From a virus: a stretch of 40,352 nt of DNA. The DNA lies in IMG/VR virus record IMGVR_UViG_3300028393_000142, positions 1 to 40,352 of that record, one strand, 5' to 3'. The notes under the pieces were generated by a model, which was given only the letters and a program-made list of their open reading frames with translations, ran no database searches and was not told where the DNA came from. Below, piece after piece: positions 30,603-40,230 of this stretch (its first letter is position 1; each line of letters starts with the position of its first letter). A program made the translations under genes and the position numbers.

Positions 30603-32015
30603 ATGGCAGCAGGCGACCCAGGCACACGAAAGCGGAATTATTCCGCTACTGCAGTTCAGACTACACTCAATGGCTCAATGTCGGCAGCTTCAACTGGCGA
30701 TGTAACAACAAGCGTATCTGTTTTATCCATTAGCGGTTTTCCAGGAACATATCCGTACACACTTATTATTGCTCCAGATACTTCTAAAGAAGAAGTAGTT
30801 ACTGTTACTGGAGGTGTTGGAACAGCACTTAACATGGTGCGTGGTCAAGATAATACTCCTGCAGTAGCACACGCTGCTGGTGTATCTGTTCGCCATGGTG
30901 TATCTGCCCGTGAGTTTAAAGAATTACAAACACATATATCTGCTCGCGGTGTTGATACCGATACTGCTTTACTTAACAATGTTGATAGCCATGTACACGG
31001 AATTGTTACTGGCGAAGGCGATGTAGTTGGAACATTAAAAAATCAAACTCTTAGTAATAAAACTTTTACTGGTTCATTTACAGCCAGTACTGCTACATTT
31101 GTAAGCCCAACACTTACTACGCCAACAATTAATGGCGGTACTATTACTAGCATTTCTGCCCTTACTGGTCTTGTAAGTTCTGGACTTACCCTTACATCTG
31201 CTACACCTAAATCATACGTAGATGCAAAAGTTGCATCTGCTACTGGATTTAACGCTGTATATCTTGGAGCCTATGCATCTGCACCTACAACAGATAATGC
31301 TGGTGGCACGCTTGTAGTTGGAACTCTCTACTTTGACACCGTTGCTGTATTGATGAAAGTATGGAGTGGTACATCATGGGGCAATATTGTAACTGGAGCG
31401 CAAATATTTCGTTACAAATATACAGCAACCAGTGGTCAAACAACTATATCTGGTACAGATTTAAACGGACAAACATTATCTTATGTAGCAGGTTTTGAAT
31501 TATTTTATTTAAACGGTGTGCTTCTTGTCCGTGGTACAGATTACACAGCAACTAATGGAACAAGTATTACTGGTATTGCACCAATGCTTGTTAATGACAT
31601 TATTGAAGTAATGGTACTTTCTCAATTTAATCTTTCTAATGGTTTAACTACATCATCATTTACTGCCAAAGGCGACATGATTATTGGTACTGGTACCAAT
31701 ACACAAAGCACTCTTATTGTTGGTGCCGATGGTTATTATTTAAAAGCTGATTCAACAACAAGTACTGGACTTCGTTGGGCACCAGTTATTCCTTATTCAC
31801 TTCCATCACAAACTGCAAACACTAATAAATTTTTATCAACAAATGGAACTATTGAATCATGGTCAAGCATTACTCTTGGTTCAACAACAGTTGGTACATC
31901 TGCTGTAACAACTATTGTTGGATTAACAAAACTTCAATCAGTTGCTTATACGCAACTTGATGCAGATAGTAAAGAACTAGATATATCCCTTATGTGTCTT
32001 ATGGGCGCTTACTAA
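30603..32015 (+). CDS. Tail fibre-like protein
   Basis: A 470-aa Ser/Thr-rich beta protein. Its N-terminal 120 residues (EEVVTVTGGVGTALNMVRGQ, then HGVSAREFKE) resemble the attachment domain of many phage fibres. A middle section with SPTLTTPTINGGTI repeats follows, then a YTATSGQTTISGTDLNGQTL beta stretch, then the receptor-facing part. It probably forms a trimeric fibre. It ends 18 bases before the small beta protein at 32034. Confidence 0.7.
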   Translation: MAAGDPGTRKRNYSATAVQTTLNGSMSAASTGDVTTSVSVLSISGFPGTYPYTLIIAPDTSKEEVVTVTGGVGTALNMVRGQDNTPAVAHAAGVSVRHGVSAREFKELQTHISARGVDTDTALLNNVDSHVHGIVTGEGDVVGTLKNQTLSNKTFTGSFTASTATFVSPTLTTPTINGGTITSISALTGLVSSGLTLTSATPKSYVDAKVASATGFNAVYLGAYASAPTTDNAGGTLVVGTLYFDTVAVLMKVWSGTSWGNIVTGAQIFRYKYTATSGQTTISGTDLNGQTLSYVAGFELFYLNGVLLVRGTDYTATNGTSITGIAPMLVNDIIEVMVLSQFNLSNGLTTSSFTAKGDMIIGTGTNTQSTLIVGADGYYLKADSTTSTGLRWAPVIPYSLPSQTANTNKFLSTNGTIESWSSITLGSTTVGTSAVTTIVGLTKLQSVAYTQLDADSKELDISLMCLMGAY

Positions 32016-32033
32016 TAGAAAAGGTAGTAATTA

Positions 32034-32351
32034 ATGGCTACAACAACTAGGGCGCTGTTCCGTGGAGCAGCAACCACATCAACATCAACAACACTTTATA
32101 CAGTACCAACTATTGCAACATCAACTGTTGTTACAAATATAGTAGTTTCTAATACAGCAGCATCTACTTCTACAGTAACCATTGCTATTGATGGTGTTAA
32201 TTTATTACCTACAGTAAACATTGCTGCTAACTCTGTAGCAACTTTTGATATGAAACAAGTTATTCCTGCAAATAACCCAGTAAAGATAATTACTGGTGGA
32301 GCTTCAACAACTGCAGTAACAATTCACATTAGTGGGGTGGAGATAGTCTAA
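32034..32351 (+). CDS. Small beta-sandwich tail protein
   Basis: A 105-aa Thr/Val-rich protein containing TTLYTVP and a GVEIV C-terminus. It is clearly related to the protein at 33861-34193 in layout and opening. Likely a small virion-surface or fibre-associated subunit. It overlaps the polyglycine gene by TAATG. Confidence 0.6.
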   Translation: MATTTRALFRGAATTSTSTTLYTVPTIATSTVVTNIVVSNTAASTSTVTIAIDGVNLLPTVNIAANSVATFDMKQVIPANNPVKIITGGASTTAVTIHISGVEIV

Positions 32352-33502
32352 TGGCATCAACAACATTTCCTTTAGCAGCTTCTAGCGTAGTTGCGCCACG
32401 CGATTTAACTTTACAGCAAACTATTACATCTGGAACCTCTGTAACAATTCCTGCTGGTATAACTTGGGTATACGCAGTTGTTATAGGTGGTGGAGGTAGC
32501 GGTGGCGGTGGAGCAGGCGGTGGAGGAGTTAACTCTGGTAATACTAACGTTGGGTGTGGAGGTGGTGGAGGTGGTGGAGGTGGTGGAGGTGGAGCCATAG
32601 TTTATGGTTGGGTTCCTGCATCTGCAACTTGTTCTATTGGAGCAGGTGGTTCATCTGTTGCAGGTGGAGCAGGTGGTTTGTTTGCTAATAATGGAAGTTC
32701 TGGAACCGTAGGAAATACTGGTGGTACTACTCGTTATTCAACTCTTATAGCAGGCGGTGGAGGCGGTGGAAGCGGTGGAACAGGTGGTGGAGCAGGCGGT
32801 AACAATGGTGTAAACGCTTCCCATCCTGAAGGAGCTGGAACTTTAGGTGGAGCTGCTGGTGGTGGTGTTGGTCTTGGCGGTGGTAGTCAATCAGGAACTG
32901 GTGGAATAATTGGTGGTGGAACTAGCCCAACAACTATAGCAAATATGTTTAATTACTCTACTACTGCTTGGAATCCAACTTCAAACGCTGGTACACAAGG
33001 TGGAGCAGGTTCAACAAGTACTTCTGGTTCTCCTGGGCCTGCTGCAATTGCTTCAAGTTTATCTATTGGTGCATCTTCTGGCGCTTCTGGTGCAGGCGGT
33101 GGTGGTGGAAGTACATCGGGGTCCGCGGCTGGAGCAGGTGGTGCAGCAAGTCAAACAGGTGCAGCACCAATTCCAGGTGGAGCAGGTGGTGCAGGCGGTG
33201 GTGGTGGAAGTGGTGGAGCTACTCCTGGCGCTGGCGGCACAGGCGGTGCTGGTGTTGGAACACAAACAGGTTTATTTGGTTCTGTAGGTGGTCTTGCAAA
33301 TGCTGGTAGTGCTGGAGTAAATAGCAATACAACACCAACTACTGGCGGTAATGGTGGAGCTGGAACAAATGGAGGCGGTGGGGGTGGTGGTTCAGGTGGT
33401 GGAGGAACTGGAGCACCTGCTGCTGGTACAAGTGTTGCTAATGGTGGAACTGGTGGAAGCGGTGGAGCTGGTGGCAATGGGGTTATTCTTCTTTATTACT
33501 AA
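32351..33502 (+). CDS. Polyglycine-rich tail-tip adhesin
   Basis: A 383-aa protein. The first 30 residues are a normal beta strand segment. Almost all the rest is Gly with Ser, Ala, Thr and Asn, in runs of up to 12 Gly (about residues 70-81). This matches the polyglycine-sandwich design of T-even-type gp38 adhesins, where loops between Gly helices contact the host receptor. The DNA has perfect 9-bp tandem GGTGGTGGA units (32558-32590) that can slip, so it may vary among strains. Assigned as receptor-binding by composition and position. Confidence 0.65.
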   Translation: MASTTFPLAASSVVAPRDLTLQQTITSGTSVTIPAGITWVYAVVIGGGGSGGGGAGGGGVNSGNTNVGCGGGGGGGGGGGGAIVYGWVPASATCSIGAGGSSVAGGAGGLFANNGSSGTVGNTGGTTRYSTLIAGGGGGGSGGTGGGAGGNNGVNASHPEGAGTLGGAAGGGVGLGGGSQSGTGGIIGGGTSPTTIANMFNYSTTAWNPTSNAGTQGGAGSTSTSGSPGPAAIASSLSIGASSGASGAGGGGGSTSGSAAGAGGAASQTGAAPIPGGAGGAGGGGGSGGATPGAGGTGGAGVGTQTGLFGSVGGLANAGSAGVNSNTTPTTGGNGGAGTNGGGGGGGSGGGGTGAPAAGTSVANGGTGGSGGAGGNGVILLYY

Positions 33503-33517
33503 TAGTTAGGAAAAATA

Positions 33518-33745
33518 ATGACAATTAAATTTGAATATAAATCTATTTGTTGTGGACATGAATATATTGAACAACGTGAAAAAAATAGACCAATGATATT
33601 TTCTATTTGCAATAAATGTGGAAATGATAATTATGAATTAATTAAAGAAACAATTCTTGCTAATGAAATAGAAGTAGTGCCTCATGAAGAAATAATTGAA
33701 GTTAATGAAATAAATACATTTGCATTAACAGCACCAAAAGAATAG
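33518..33745 (+). CDS. Small zinc-ribbon-like protein
   Basis: A 75-aa acidic protein with a CCGH pair near residue 11 and an SICNKCGN pair near residue 32, spaced like a four-Cys/His zinc ribbon. TTAGGAAAAATA precedes the start. It sits between adhesin and tail genes; function unknown. Confidence 0.55.
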   Translation: MTIKFEYKSICCGHEYIEQREKNRPMIFSICNKCGNDNYELIKETILANEIEVVPHEEIIEVNEINTFALTAPKE

Positions 33746-33755
33746 GGGATAAGTA

Positions 33756-33857
33756 ATGTCAAGAGCAAGAGATTTGGCAGATTATGCAAGGTCTGCAGCA
33801 AACGTAACCACAGACGATAAAGTTTTGGTTGAAATTTTATTAACAATGGGAGTATAA
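33756..33857 (+). CDS. 33-aa peptide of the SRARDLADYA type
   Basis: A very short frame starting MSRARDLADYARSAANV, with GGGGAT upstream. The opening words match tail peptides often found at the ends of phage fibre proteins. It may be a detached trimerisation or attachment peptide. It is supported only by codon structure and spacing. Confidence 0.45.
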   Translation: MSRARDLADYARSAANVTTDDKVLVEILLTMGV

Positions 33858-33860
33858 CAA

Positions 33861-34193
33861 ATGGCAACTACGCTTTATAAAGTACTTGGACAAGTGGCAC
33901 CTTCTGCTGCTACAGCTACAACTTTGTATACAGTTCCTGCTGCTACACAAACTGTTATATCTACTCTATCTGTTGCTAACCGTGGAACTAATAGTGCTAC
34001 TTATCGCATAGCTATTCGCCCTGCAGGTGCAACTCTTGCCGACAAACATTACATTACCTATGAAACACCAATTATTGGTAGTGACTCAACAATGTTTACT
34101 ATTGGCATAACACTTGGTGCCACTGACGTAATTACTGTATATGCATCAAATGCAAACTTAACCTTTGGAGTGTTTGGAAGTGAGATTTCCTAA
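33861..34193 (+). CDS. Small beta-sandwich tail protein, second copy
   Basis: A 110-aa Thr/Ala-rich protein with TTLYTVPAATQTVIST, strongly echoing the 105-aa protein at 32034. It overlaps the large tail gene by TAATG. The paired copies flank the polyglycine adhesin, suggesting duplication of a structural subunit. Confidence 0.6.
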   Translation: MATTLYKVLGQVAPSAATATTLYTVPAATQTVISTLSVANRGTNSATYRIAIRPAGATLADKHYITYETPIIGSDSTMFTIGITLGATDVITVYASNANLTFGVFGSEIS

Positions 34194-37100
34194 TGGCAAT
34201 TAATAGAGTAAATACCAGTGGTTCTGTCTTTACCCCAAATGAGGTACTGTATGACCCAACTAATAAGTTGCGTACATCAAGCCCTCAAGCATTGATTGAT
34301 ACTGACTTTGAGTATGGTATTCAAAATTCTAAATGGGAGTCGCTTGGTCTTATTAGCAACCGCCCATTTGCATACCAATACCCAGTAGCCCTTACTAACA
34401 TTTCTACTATTACACAAAATACAAACTCTCGTACAGTTACAGTTGCGCTTACTACACCTGCTGCTTCTACCCCAAATGCTATTGCTGCTTCTACTCCTGC
34501 TACTGGTTTCTTTACTGTAACTACTGCTGCTAACCATGGATTACAAGCTGGTCAATATGTAACTATTGCAGGTGTATTAACTACTCCTGCATACAATGGA
34601 ACATTTCTTATTTACTCAGTTCCATCAGTAACAACATTTGTTATTCAAAGTATTGTTACTGGTACTGCTACATTTTCATCACCTACTGCTACTGGCGGTG
34701 TAGCCCCAATTAATGGTACACCTATTGTAATGCAAGATTCATTTCTTACCATTGCCAATGGTAACTTTATTGTTGAATCAGGTGGCGGTACTGGTTCATT
34801 TACATACACAGCACGTGCTACCAACTCAACATCATTAACATCTTTGTACGATACAAACAAGACAAACTTATTTGCTGGTGCTTTGTATACTGGTGCATCT
34901 ATTGGTGCAACTGGTACTGCTACATTTACCCCATCGGGTAATAAAATTACTGTTGTCACTGGCGTACCTCATGGGTTATCCGTAGGTAATGAAGTTGCAA
35001 TTACTGGTGTAACTAATACTGGTCAAACTGCTAATGGTTCATTCCTTGTATCACAAGTTACCAATCCTACAACATTTGCTTATTGGGTTATTGGTGGTAC
35101 TCCACCATCTGGTTTAAACGTAAGTGCTGCAAACGTTTACGTTCGCCCACAAGCCCAGTTCTTGCACCGCCCATTTGATGGCGGTGTTATTTTTTCAGCT
35201 AACGCAGGTTCTAACTATGAACAAGCTATTCGTCAGACTCGCCGTTACTTCCGTTATCAGTCAGGTAAAGGTATCCAGATGTCATCTGGAACAATCCTTA
35301 AACCTAATTTTCAAGTTGACTCACTTACTTGTTCAGCCTCTGGCGGTATTGTAACTGTTCAAACAAAAGAAAAACATAACATCCAACCTAATACAACTAT
35401 TACTGTATTTGGTGCAAATGAAACAGCATACAACGGTACATTTACCGTAGCATCTGTAACTGGGTTTAACACATTTACTTATGTAACTGCTGGTTCCGTT
35501 ACACCTTCTGCCCTTATTGCATCTGGTTTATATTACGTTGCAATTACTGGTTGGTATGGAGCAGCAAGCCGACTTGGTTTATTTGATAATCAAAACGGTG
35601 TATTTTGGCAATTTGATGGACAAACATTATCCGTTGTAAGGCGCAGTTCTACTTACCAAATTGCAGGTAGAGCAAGCGTAACAAATGGTGGTAATACTAT
35701 TACACAAACAAGTTCATCATTTCCAACAAGTTTTTCTAAACAACTTTCAGTAAATGATTTCATTGTAATCCGTGGACAATCTTACCGTGTAATTGATATT
35801 GCTTCTGATACAAGCATGACAATTAGCCCATCTTACCGTGGCGCTACTGCAACTAACGTTATTATGTCCAAGACTGTTGATACAGTAATTCCTCAATCAC
35901 AGTTTAACCTTGACAAAATAGATGGCACCGGCCCATCAGGTTACAACATTGACCTCAGTAAAATGCAAATGTTTTATATTGACTACACATGGTATGGCGC
36001 TGGCTTTATTCGTTGGGGTCTACGTGGTCCAGATGGAAACGTTTTCTATGTCCATAAGTTAGCTAACAATAACGTTAATACCGAAGCATACATGCGCTCA
36101 GGTAACTTGCCTGGTCGTTATGAATCATCAATTATCCCACCATATACACAAGCTACTGCAGCTATTGGCGCATCTGATACAACTCTTACTGTTAGTTCAA
36201 CAACTGGTTTTCCAACATCAGGAACATTACTTTTGCGCCGTGCATCAGAAGGTCATGAGTTTGTTCAATACACAGGAACAACATCAACAACTTTTACTGG
36301 CGTAACTCGTTCTCCTGCAGGAACAACATCAGTTGCATTAACAGTGGCATCAGGTTCAAACTCGGCAACTGCTGCATCAACTTCTGGTTTAGCCGTTGGT
36401 ATGCGTGTGCTTGATACTACTACTGGTTACGTTCCAGATGGAACATTTATTTCTGCAATTAGTGGAACAACATTAACGCTTAGCCAAGCAGTCACTGGTG
36501 CTAACCCAACTGTAGTTATTCCACCTATGGGCAATAACGCTGGTACTGCATATTCATTATCTACAACTAACCCAGTATCTATTGAATTGGCATATCCAAC
36601 ATTCTCACCATCAATATCTCACTGGGGTACATCGGTAATTATGGATGGTCGTTTTGATGATGATAAGTCACTTCTTTTCACCTACGGTCAAAATGCTTAT
36701 ACAACTATTGCAGCAGGTGCATCGGCTGCGCTAATGACAATTCGCGTAGCACCATCTGTTGATAATGGTAAGCCAGGACCTTTTGGTAGCCGTGAAGTTA
36801 TTAACCGTATGCAGTTAGTTTTACGTGCACTTGATATTACAACTAGCACTGCATCTGCACAGCTACTTGTTACTGCTGTACTTAACGGTATTCCTAGCAC
36901 AGCAACTACATACACCAACGCAGTGCGTGACTCGCTTGCTGCTAACAACTCAAGCCTTGCACAAATTGCAGATTATGCTGCAGGTTCTACCCGTGTTTAT
37001 GGTGGTGAAGTAACAGGTGGTTTCTTCGTAGCAACTACAGGTTCTATTGATTTATCTTTGGTTAGAGATTTAGGTAACTCTATCCTTGGCGGTGGCGCAG

Positions 37101-37222
37101 CAACTGCTGATTTAAACGCTTATCCAGATGGGCCAGATACATTAACCATTGTTGTTACCAATCTTGGTGGTGCTCCAATATCTGCACTTGGTCGTCTGTC
37201 TTGGTCAGAAGCTCAAGCTTAA
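34193..37222 (+). CDS. Large tail protein (1009 aa)
   Basis: A beta-rich tail protein. Three copies of an HGL-x-x-G...YNGTF-x-V...TF module occur near residues 112-155, 258-298 and 393-431. Around residues 719-780 a different module (ATAASTSGLAVGMRV...FISAISGTTLTL) resembles the insertion in the capsid protein. Between them a Tyr/Gly-rich middle (IDYTWYGAGFIRWGLRG) looks like the core of a tail nozzle or hub protein. Likely part of the tail stem or baseplate; the exact counterpart is not known. Confidence 0.6.
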   Translation: MAINRVNTSGSVFTPNEVLYDPTNKLRTSSPQALIDTDFEYGIQNSKWESLGLISNRPFAYQYPVALTNISTITQNTNSRTVTVALTTPAASTPNAIAASTPATGFFTVTTAANHGLQAGQYVTIAGVLTTPAYNGTFLIYSVPSVTTFVIQSIVTGTATFSSPTATGGVAPINGTPIVMQDSFLTIANGNFIVESGGGTGSFTYTARATNSTSLTSLYDTNKTNLFAGALYTGASIGATGTATFTPSGNKITVVTGVPHGLSVGNEVAITGVTNTGQTANGSFLVSQVTNPTTFAYWVIGGTPPSGLNVSAANVYVRPQAQFLHRPFDGGVIFSANAGSNYEQAIRQTRRYFRYQSGKGIQMSSGTILKPNFQVDSLTCSASGGIVTVQTKEKHNIQPNTTITVFGANETAYNGTFTVASVTGFNTFTYVTAGSVTPSALIASGLYYVAITGWYGAASRLGLFDNQNGVFWQFDGQTLSVVRRSSTYQIAGRASVTNGGNTITQTSSSFPTSFSKQLSVNDFIVIRGQSYRVIDIASDTSMTISPSYRGATATNVIMSKTVDTVIPQSQFNLDKIDGTGPSGYNIDLSKMQMFYIDYTWYGAGFIRWGLRGPDGNVFYVHKLANNNVNTEAYMRSGNLPGRYESSIIPPYTQATAAIGASDTTLTVSSTTGFPTSGTLLLRRASEGHEFVQYTGTTSTTFTGVTRSPAGTTSVALTVASGSNSATAASTSGLAVGMRVLDTTTGYVPDGTFISAISGTTLTLSQAVTGANPTVVIPPMGNNAGTAYSLSTTNPVSIELAYPTFSPSISHWGTSVIMDGRFDDDKSLLFTYGQNAYTTIAAGASAALMTIRVAPSVDNGKPGPFGSREVINRMQLVLRALDITTSTASAQLLVTAVLNGIPSTATTYTNAVRDSLAANNSSLAQIADYAAGSTRVYGGEVTGGFFVATTGSIDLSLVRDLGNSILGGGAATADLNAYPDGPDTLTIVVTNLGGAPISALGRLSWSEAQA

Positions 37223-37242
37223 TAAACTAAGGGGGTAAGAAC

Positions 37243-39249
37243 GTGGCATCGTTACCACCAGACATTACCGAGCGCACGATAATTGATTTATCGGGGCGCA
37301 CAGCAGCAAATTATGATTTAAGCGGTAATGCATTTGATATTGCTATCGGAGGGTTGCCATTCATTATGGCAATCACCGATAGCACTCCATATAAACGTCA
37401 GACTGCAGAGTTCAGAGCGCAACGTGTTGACCAGATGCGTGACCCAGGAGAACACACTCTTGCTGGGTCAGGCTACTGGACACGTAGCCAATCATCTTGG
37501 CACTATGGGCAAGGTATTCAATTTACTGAGCCAATGGAAGGCAACGACCATGAAGTTCGTTTTCGCTTTCGTGACTCATACGGCATTGATATTTGGACAC
37601 CTGGACAAATCAGTTTACTTAAAAGTACAAATTTAGTTCAAGCTTTTAGCGGAGCAAGTAAGATTGTTACTGGTAATGATGGAGCAAATACCGTCATAAT
37701 TGCTGCAGATTTAAGCACAACTCCAACTACTGCACTTTATAAAATTACTTCTGGTGGCACATCTACTGCTTGGATTGCTGGTTCAGCTATTGGTTCAGGA
37801 ACAATTCTTGATATAACCTCAGATGGTACATACGTTTATGTTGCTACTGCTACAAAAATATATGACATCAATATTACTACTGGCACAGTTCATGACCAAT
37901 ATACATTTAACACAACTAATGCTTCTAATATAACAATGAGCTATGTTAAGTCACGTGTAATTGCTGGTGTTACTTATACAGATAATACAAAGGCAGCACT
38001 TGAACTTGCATTTCCTGGCAAGTTAACTGCTGGTGCAACAGTTAATATATCTACCCTTACAGCAATCAATGGTTCAACAACATTGCCTCAGGGTTGGAAA
38101 TTTACTGCAGTTGAAGAAGGCAGAAATGCTATTTACCTTGCTGGTTCTGCTGGAGATTATTCAGGTATTTTAAAGTTAACTGTAGATGGTGCTGCTGTTT
38201 TATCTGCTTTAAGCATGAACGCAACTTTACCCAAAGGCGAAATGATTACTGGTTTATACAGCTATCTTGGTACATACCTAGCCATTGGTACAACTAAAGG
38301 TGTGCGTGTAGCAACAAGTGATACCTCTGGTGATTTAACTTATGGTCCACTTAATTTACATACAGATTACCCAATATATTGTTTCGATGCTAGAGATTCA
38401 TACATTTGGTGTGGGTTACAAAATGCAATAAATGGTTACTCCGGCACATTTCGTTTAAACTTAGCCCAACCAATTACATTGTCTGGTTATGCTCAGCCAA
38501 TTTCTACTGGAGTATATGCCAGTGCATCTGATGTTTATGCCGATGGTATCTACGGATTGGTGCGCTCGCTAAGAACAGTGGGTGCAAACCTTGTTGCTTT
38601 TAGTATTGATGGCTCAGGGGTATGGCTACAACATCCATACAATTTAGTTAGTAGTGGTGTCATACGCCATGGGCGTATTCGTTATGACACCATGGAACCT
38701 AAGGCATGGAAACGTATACGTGTAAGAACTAAGAATGATGTTTCTACAGGTGATGTTATCATGTCCAAAATTGATGCAGTACTTGGCGACCAAATAATTA
38801 CAACTATTGCAGAAGGACAGAGCAGTGGTTTTGATTATGATTTATCTGCCGCATATCCAGAGGTATCATCGGATGCATCGTTTAAACTAGAGTTACTACG
38901 CAGTGCAACTGATGCTTCAACTGGAGCAGTTGTTATTAGTTTATCTGTTAAAGCCTTACCTACTCCAACTCGTACTCGCGTACTACAAATTCCAATATTT
39001 TGTTATGATAAAGAAACAGATAAAACAGGAAATATAGTTGGTTATGAGGGTTACGCAAGAGATAGATTGAACGCTCTTGAATCAGTAGAAAGCACAGGAG
39101 CAACTTTAATATTGCAAGACTTTACTGCAGGTGGAGAACCATTTGAAGTAATCATTGAACAAGTTTCGTTTACTCGCTCTACCCCATCTGCACGTAACTA
39201 CTCAGGCTTTGGTGGAATTATCCAACTTGTAGCCCGAACGATTGCATAA
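37243..39249 (+). CDS. Tail protein, probable propeller-type
   Basis: A 668-aa protein starting at a GTG with a GGGGG Shine-Dalgarno sequence. The first 120 residues are polar with FRFRDSYGIDIW. A run of strands and Gly turns (DGTYVYVATATKIYDINI, DGAAVLSALS, DSYIWCGLQNAI) follows, like the blades of a beta-propeller. A C-terminal domain with VISLSVKALPTPTRTRVLQIP follows. Likely a distal tail or receptor-related component. It is followed by the lysis genes. Confidence 0.6.
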   Translation: MASLPPDITERTIIDLSGRTAANYDLSGNAFDIAIGGLPFIMAITDSTPYKRQTAEFRAQRVDQMRDPGEHTLAGSGYWTRSQSSWHYGQGIQFTEPMEGNDHEVRFRFRDSYGIDIWTPGQISLLKSTNLVQAFSGASKIVTGNDGANTVIIAADLSTTPTTALYKITSGGTSTAWIAGSAIGSGTILDITSDGTYVYVATATKIYDINITTGTVHDQYTFNTTNASNITMSYVKSRVIAGVTYTDNTKAALELAFPGKLTAGATVNISTLTAINGSTTLPQGWKFTAVEEGRNAIYLAGSAGDYSGILKLTVDGAAVLSALSMNATLPKGEMITGLYSYLGTYLAIGTTKGVRVATSDTSGDLTYGPLNLHTDYPIYCFDARDSYIWCGLQNAINGYSGTFRLNLAQPITLSGYAQPISTGVYASASDVYADGIYGLVRSLRTVGANLVAFSIDGSGVWLQHPYNLVSSGVIRHGRIRYDTMEPKAWKRIRVRTKNDVSTGDVIMSKIDAVLGDQIITTIAEGQSSGFDYDLSAAYPEVSSDASFKLELLRSATDASTGAVVISLSVKALPTPTRTRVLQIPIFCYDKETDKTGNIVGYEGYARDRLNALESVESTGATLILQDFTAGGEPFEVIIEQVSFTRSTPSARNYSGFGGIIQLVARTIA

Positions 39250-39260
39250 AGGAATCTATT

Positions 39261-39524
39261 ATGTCATCTGATACAGCAACAATTGTTTATTCTTATTTCT
39301 TCGTAGCAGCAGCTTTGTTTGGTGGACTTGCTTTGATTGCTAAACACACCATTACTAAACATACAGAAGAACTTAAGGATAAATTAAATCGTATTGAGTA
39401 TGCGCTGTATAACGATGGCAAGACTGGGCTTATTAATAAAGTTGAAGAACTATTAGAAAATCAACAGCTAATTAAAATTGACGTAGAAATAATGAAATCA
39501 AAGGACAACTCATGCAACAAGTAG
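39261..39524 (+). CDS. Single-TM membrane protein (lysis cassette)
   Basis: An 87-aa protein with one hydrophobic helix at residues 9-27 followed by a charged coiled coil (HTEELKDKLNRIEYAL). It overlaps the endolysin start by 13 nt. Candidates are a holin-like or antiholin/spanin-type regulator of lysis. The N-out, C-in layout is inferred. Confidence 0.55.
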   Translation: MSSDTATIVYSYFFVAAALFGGLALIAKHTITKHTEELKDKLNRIEYALYNDGKTGLINKVEELLENQQLIKIDVEIMKSKDNSCNK

Positions 39525-39985
39525 ACAAAGTAATTGAAGTAGCTCTAGCTGAAGTAGGCACTCTTGAGCACCCCGTTAATAAAACAAAGTACGGAAAATG
39601 GTATGGTCTTGATGGTCAACCATGGTGTGCAATGTTTGTCAGTTGGTGTTTTGCAGAGGCAAATGCCACAAACCTTATAGCCCAATCCCCTAAGGGATAT
39701 GCAGGTTGTGAGTCATTTGAGGCGTGGGCTAAAGCTAAAGGTTTGACAGTGCCAGTTGCACAAGTGCAAGCTGGTGACATTCTTCTCTTTGACTTTAGCC
39801 ATGCCAATAAATCTGAACATACAGGAATAGCCCTGGGTTACAATAAAAATACTCACCTGATAGATACCGTTGAAGGAAACACTAGCGGTGGCAACGGAAG
39901 TCAATCCAATGGTGATGGCGTTTATTTAAAGCACCGTGCACCAACCACAGTTCGTTTAGTTGTTAGACCGAAATGGAGCAAGTAA
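39512..39985 (+). CDS. CHAP-domain endolysin
   Basis: A 157-aa peptidase-type endolysin. QPWCAMFVSWCF contains catalytic C39. SEHTGIALG has H103, and VEGNT (E122, N124) completes the CHAP site. It would cut peptide bonds of peptidoglycan. No separate wall-binding domain or signal peptide is visible, so export depends on a holin. It starts with AAGGAC inside the preceding gene and its stop overlaps the next start by TAATG. Confidence 0.85.
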   Translation: MQQVDKVIEVALAEVGTLEHPVNKTKYGKWYGLDGQPWCAMFVSWCFAEANATNLIAQSPKGYAGCESFEAWAKAKGLTVPVAQVQAGDILLFDFSHANKSEHTGIALGYNKNTHLIDTVEGNTSGGNGSQSNGDGVYLKHRAPTTVRLVVRPKWSK

Positions 39986-40179
39986 TGAATAAAAAATATC
40001 AAGAACATATCACAACCATTGCTGGTACATACTTTCGTGCTTTCATTGCTGGCGCAGTTACAGCATATACGCTAGGTAAGACACAGCCAAAAGATTTTAT
40101 TACTGCAGGTATAGTTGCAGTACTCCCAATAATTATGCGTTGGGCAAATCCAAAAGATTCATTTCCAAAAAAAGGATAA
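39985..40179 (+). CDS. Holin-like small membrane protein
   Basis: A 64-aa protein with two hydrophobic segments (FRAFIAGAVTAYTL and AGIVAVLPIIMRW) separated by a short polar turn and a basic C-terminus (KKG). The size, two-helix layout and position right after the endolysin fit a holin. It is the last gene before the operon terminator. Confidence 0.65.
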   Translation: MNKKYQEHITTIAGTYFRAFIAGAVTAYTLGKTQPKDFITAGIVAVLPIIMRWANPKDSFPKKG

Positions 40180-40190
40180 CAGTTTAAACA

Positions 40191-40225
40191 AAAAAGCCCC
40201 TCGCTTTATGCGGGGGGCTTTTTTG
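40191..40225. terminator. Strong bidirectional terminator closing the late operon
   Basis: AAAAAGCCCCTCGC pairs with GCGGGGGGCTTTTTT over a 5-nt loop, with one G-T pair, and has poly-A/poly-T flanks on both sides. It therefore works in both directions between the holin gene and the leftward membrane-protein gene. A GTTTAAAC palindrome lies directly before it (40182-40189). Confidence 0.9.
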
Positions 40226-40230
40226 CTTTT

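Noticed and set aside
32329-32598. Proline-rich minus-strand frame
   Set aside because: It is the mirror of the polyglycine codons and has no start signal. The same holds for the frame at 33151-33477.
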